Assembly: GCA_026706325.1 (NCBI GenBank)
Contig: JAPOYZ010000653.1
Coordinates: 1 to 16,304, forward strand
Origin: Candidatus Aminicenantota bacterium
GTDB taxonomy: Bacteria; Acidobacteriota; UBA6911; RPQK01; JAJDTT01
DNA: 16,304 nucleotides
Reading direction: 5' to 3'
Shown here: in pieces, positions 14,676 through 16,304 of the stretch
How positions within the stretch are numbered: the first letter of the stretch is position 1
How the letters are laid out: each line of letters starts with the position of its first letter
Notes under the pieces: model-generated
The model's input: only the letters and a program-made list of their open reading frames with translations
What the model was told of the DNA's origin: nothing
Databases searched by the model: none
Made by a program: the position numbers and the translations under genes

Positions 14676-15608
14676 ATGGAATACCGACGCTACGGCAGCA
14701 CTGAACTTCAAGTGAGCCAGATCGCCTTCGGCGGAGCCACGTTCGGCCGGGAGATCGACGGGTCCACCGCCTGGCGCCTCATGGACCGGGCTCTGGAGCG
14801 GGGCATCAACCTTCTGGACACGGCCGAGGCATACAGCAACCGCGAGTCGGAGCGCATCATCGGCCGCTGGCTCGCCGACCGGAAGAACCGCCAGGAGATC
14901 ATCCTGGCCACCAAGTGTTACGGGAAGCTGGACGGGCACATCATCACCGAGAAGATCGACCAGAGTCTCCAATGCCTCCGGACCGATTGGATCGACCTCT
15001 TTCAGATCCACCACTTTCCCCACGATGGGGACCCCCTGGACGAGATCCTGGAGAGCCTGGACCGGGCCGTTCAAGCGGGCAAGGTCCGCCACCTGGGACT
15101 GAGCAACTGCGGTGCGTGGCAATTCTGCAAGGCGCTCTGGCGCCAGGACCGGAACGGATGGGCCCGCTTCGAATCGATGCAGCCTTCCTACAGCCTGGTC
15201 GAACGCACCATCGAAGCGGAGATGATCCCCCTGTGCAAGGACCAGGACGTGGCCATCATTTCCTACGCCCCCATCGCCTCGGGATTCCTGGCCGGCAAGT
15301 ACTCCAAGGGAGGACCCATCCCCTCCGGCACCCGGTTCGACGTGGCTCCCGGCCACCAGGACGTCTTCTTCAGCAATCGGAACTTCGCCTGTGTGGACCG
15401 GATCAAGGCCATCGCCGCGGAGGCGGGACGCTCACTGGTGGACCTGGCGCTGGCCTGGGCCATTTTTCAGCCCGACATCACCTGCGTTCTCATCGGAGGG
15501 AGAAAGATCTCCCACGTGGATCAGGCCTTCGAAACCCTGGAACGAGGCTTGGACCCGGAGTTGAGGGAGCGCTTGGACCACGCATCCCAGCCCGATACCT
15601 TCGGTTGA
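14676..15608 (+). CDS. Aldo/keto reductase
   Basis: This 310-aa cytoplasmic NADPH-dependent oxidoreductase starts at ATG 14676, 8 bases after GGAGG. Family motifs are at their expected places: FGGATFGREID near the N-terminus, INLLDTAEAYSNRESE with Asp48 and Tyr53, Lys80 in ILATKCYG, and His112 in FQIHHF. These form the catalytic tetrad Asp-Tyr-Lys-His. KVRHLGLSNC, SYSLVERTIE-type and IISYAPIASGFLAGKY segments follow, typical of the AKR families that act on sugars and small aldehydes; the C-terminus GRKISHVDQAFETL contributes to cofactor binding. The substrate cannot be read from sequence. It has its own strong promoter and is divergent from the ADHFE1-like operon. Confidence 0.93.
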   Translation: MEYRRYGSTELQVSQIAFGGATFGREIDGSTAWRLMDRALERGINLLDTAEAYSNRESERIIGRWLADRKNRQEIILATKCYGKLDGHIITEKIDQSLQCLRTDWIDLFQIHHFPHDGDPLDEILESLDRAVQAGKVRHLGLSNCGAWQFCKALWRQDRNGWARFESMQPSYSLVERTIEAEMIPLCKDQDVAIISYAPIASGFLAGKYSKGGPIPSGTRFDVAPGHQDVFFSNRNFACVDRIKAIAAEAGRSLVDLALAWAIFQPDITCVLIGGRKISHVDQAFETLERGLDPELRERLDHASQPDTFG

Positions 15609-15615
15609 CCGTCCC

Positions 15616-15634
15616 GCCGGATTCGGCCTCCGGC
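15616..15634. terminator. GC-rich hairpin between convergent genes
   Basis: GCCGGA-ttcggcc-TCCGGC forms a perfect 6-bp stem with a 7-base loop, 8 bases past the aldo/keto reductase stop and 14 bases past the thioredoxin-like stop on the other strand. There is no T-run on either side, so it is at best a weak or factor-assisted bidirectional terminator. Confidence 0.4.
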
Positions 15635-15648
15635 AGCAGCCACGGCGA

Positions 15649-16272
15649 TCAGCGGACCAACTTCTTGACGTGCTCGTGGAGCAGGTCCGCCGTGTACTCC
15701 AGGCCGAAGGGCAGATGGTGACCCTGCATCCAGACGGTCGGCTCGGGACCGCTCCGATGCCAAGCCAGGTGCGGCTTGTAGAGGACGTAGATGTTCCAAG
15801 CCGACTTGTCTTCGGGATACTGGAGCTTCTTGTTGTAGTGTTGGCGGCCGAAGTTCCAAAGGTCCCAGAAATGTTCCGCGCGCGGGTCCCGGAGATAGGC
15901 GGCGGCCTGTAGCGCCGCTCTCCTCGAATCCATTCCCAGGATCGGCGCCCAGAGGATCAGGACCTTGATTCTCGCCCCGGATTCCTTGCTTAAAATGTTC
16001 TGGATGTCGGCCGCACCCCGGAGGCAGTGGCCGCACGTGGGCGAGAAGACCGTGACCAGCCGGGTCCGGTCGGAGGCGGCGTTGAAGACGTTCACGAACT
16101 CCCGCCCGTCGGGGGAGACGGAGGTGATTCCGGGGCTGGGACCCTGCAGCGCGACCGCGGCGCCGACCTGGATGGGGACCAGAATGAGGGACAGCAGAAG
16201 TCTTCTCATAACCAGTGCAGGGTAATGAATCCGGCGTTCGGCTGGCAAGTGCCCAAGGGAATCCGAAATCAT
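15649..16272 (-). CDS. Exported thioredoxin-fold protein with CGHC motif
   Basis: A 207-aa protein. The ATG at 16272 has GGAGG 7 bases upstream, which favours it; an internal ATG at 16209 (MRRLLLSLILVPIQVGAAVALQG) gives a more ordinary signal peptide but has no ribosome binding site. Either way a hydrophobic segment ends near residue 42, so the product is exported or membrane-anchored. The thioredoxin-like active site is SPTCGHC with Cys80 and Cys83 after the strand RLVTVF. The following KVLILWAPIL strand and the C-terminal PTVWMQGHHLPFGLEY fit a shortened or divergent thioredoxin fold; the typical cis-Pro may be the Pro of EPTVW. The role could be disulfide reduction or sensing outside the cytoplasm; partners are unknown. 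It is convergent with the aldo/keto reductase, 40 bp apart. Confidence 0.78.
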   Translation of the reverse strand: MISDSLGHLPAERRIHYPALVMRRLLLSLILVPIQVGAAVALQGPSPGITSVSPDGREFVNVFNAASDRTRLVTVFSPTCGHCLRGAADIQNILSKESGARIKVLILWAPILGMDSRRAALQAAAYLRDPRAEHFWDLWNFGRQHYNKKLQYPEDKSAWNIYVLYKPHLAWHRSGPEPTVWMQGHHLPFGLEYTADLLHEHVKKLVR

Positions 16273-16304
16273 CGTGCGCCCTCCCGGGACCGGATCCTGG
16301 TGGG

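Overview
The window is a GC-rich bacterial chromosome segment, almost fully coding, with no rRNA, tRNA, CRISPR array or recognisable transposase. Its gene content is a sulfatase with a Cys-type maturation motif, a DUF6807/PmoA-like lipoprotein, a Gfo/Idh/MocA paralogue, a five-bladed beta-propeller glycosidase-like secreted protein, a BNR/sialidase remnant, a Tat-exported class V aminotransferase, an ADHFE1-type dehydrogenase and an aldo/keto reductase. This mix is typical of glycan-degrading Acidobacteriota, Planctomycetota or related environmental lineages. I favour Acidobacteriota-like, but this is inference from gene families, not from a phylogenetic marker.

Layout. 1-1964 (-): 3'-truncated secreted glycosidase-like propeller protein. 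2029-2445 (+): C-terminal remnant of a sialidase/BNR protein. 2510-4204 (+): sulfatase whose first ~34 codons look like the N-terminus of an unrelated FAD-dependent oxidoreductase. 4388-7237 (-) and 7322-9070 (-): a two-gene unit made of an SF1 UvrD-like helicase and an OLD-family ATPase/TOPRIM protein, transcribed ATPase first. 9084-10271 (-): DUF6807 lipoprotein, whose stop lies 13 bp from the OLD start. 10452-11504 (+): divergent Gfo/Idh/MocA-like protein. 11526-14492 (-): three-gene operon of ADHFE1-like dehydrogenase, small secreted protein and Tat aminotransferase. 14676-15608 (+): aldo/keto reductase behind a near-consensus sigma70 promoter. 15649-16272 (-): exported thioredoxin-like protein.

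The most interesting block is the OLD plus helicase pair. By domain content and gene order it matches the 'class 2 OLD' / Gabija (GajA-GajB) anti-phage arrangement. The ATPase is the usual GajA size (582 aa). The helicase is about twice the usual GajB size (949 aa), with an unrecognised N-terminal domain of ~160 residues and a ~350-residue helical C-terminal extension that ends in TPR-like helices. The TOPRIM acidic motif is also non-canonical (DRLE instead of DxD). It is therefore best described as a divergent Gabija-like system placed among catabolic genes.

The rest looks like carbohydrate and organic-acid catabolism: extracellular desulfation and glycan processing (sulfatase, propeller protein, DUF6807) with cytoplasmic redox enzymes (aldo/keto reductase, hydroxyacid-oxoacid transhydrogenase-like enzyme). 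The 1965-2611 stretch carries two gene fragments, and so looks like a recombination scar. No gap between genes exceeds 300 bp.
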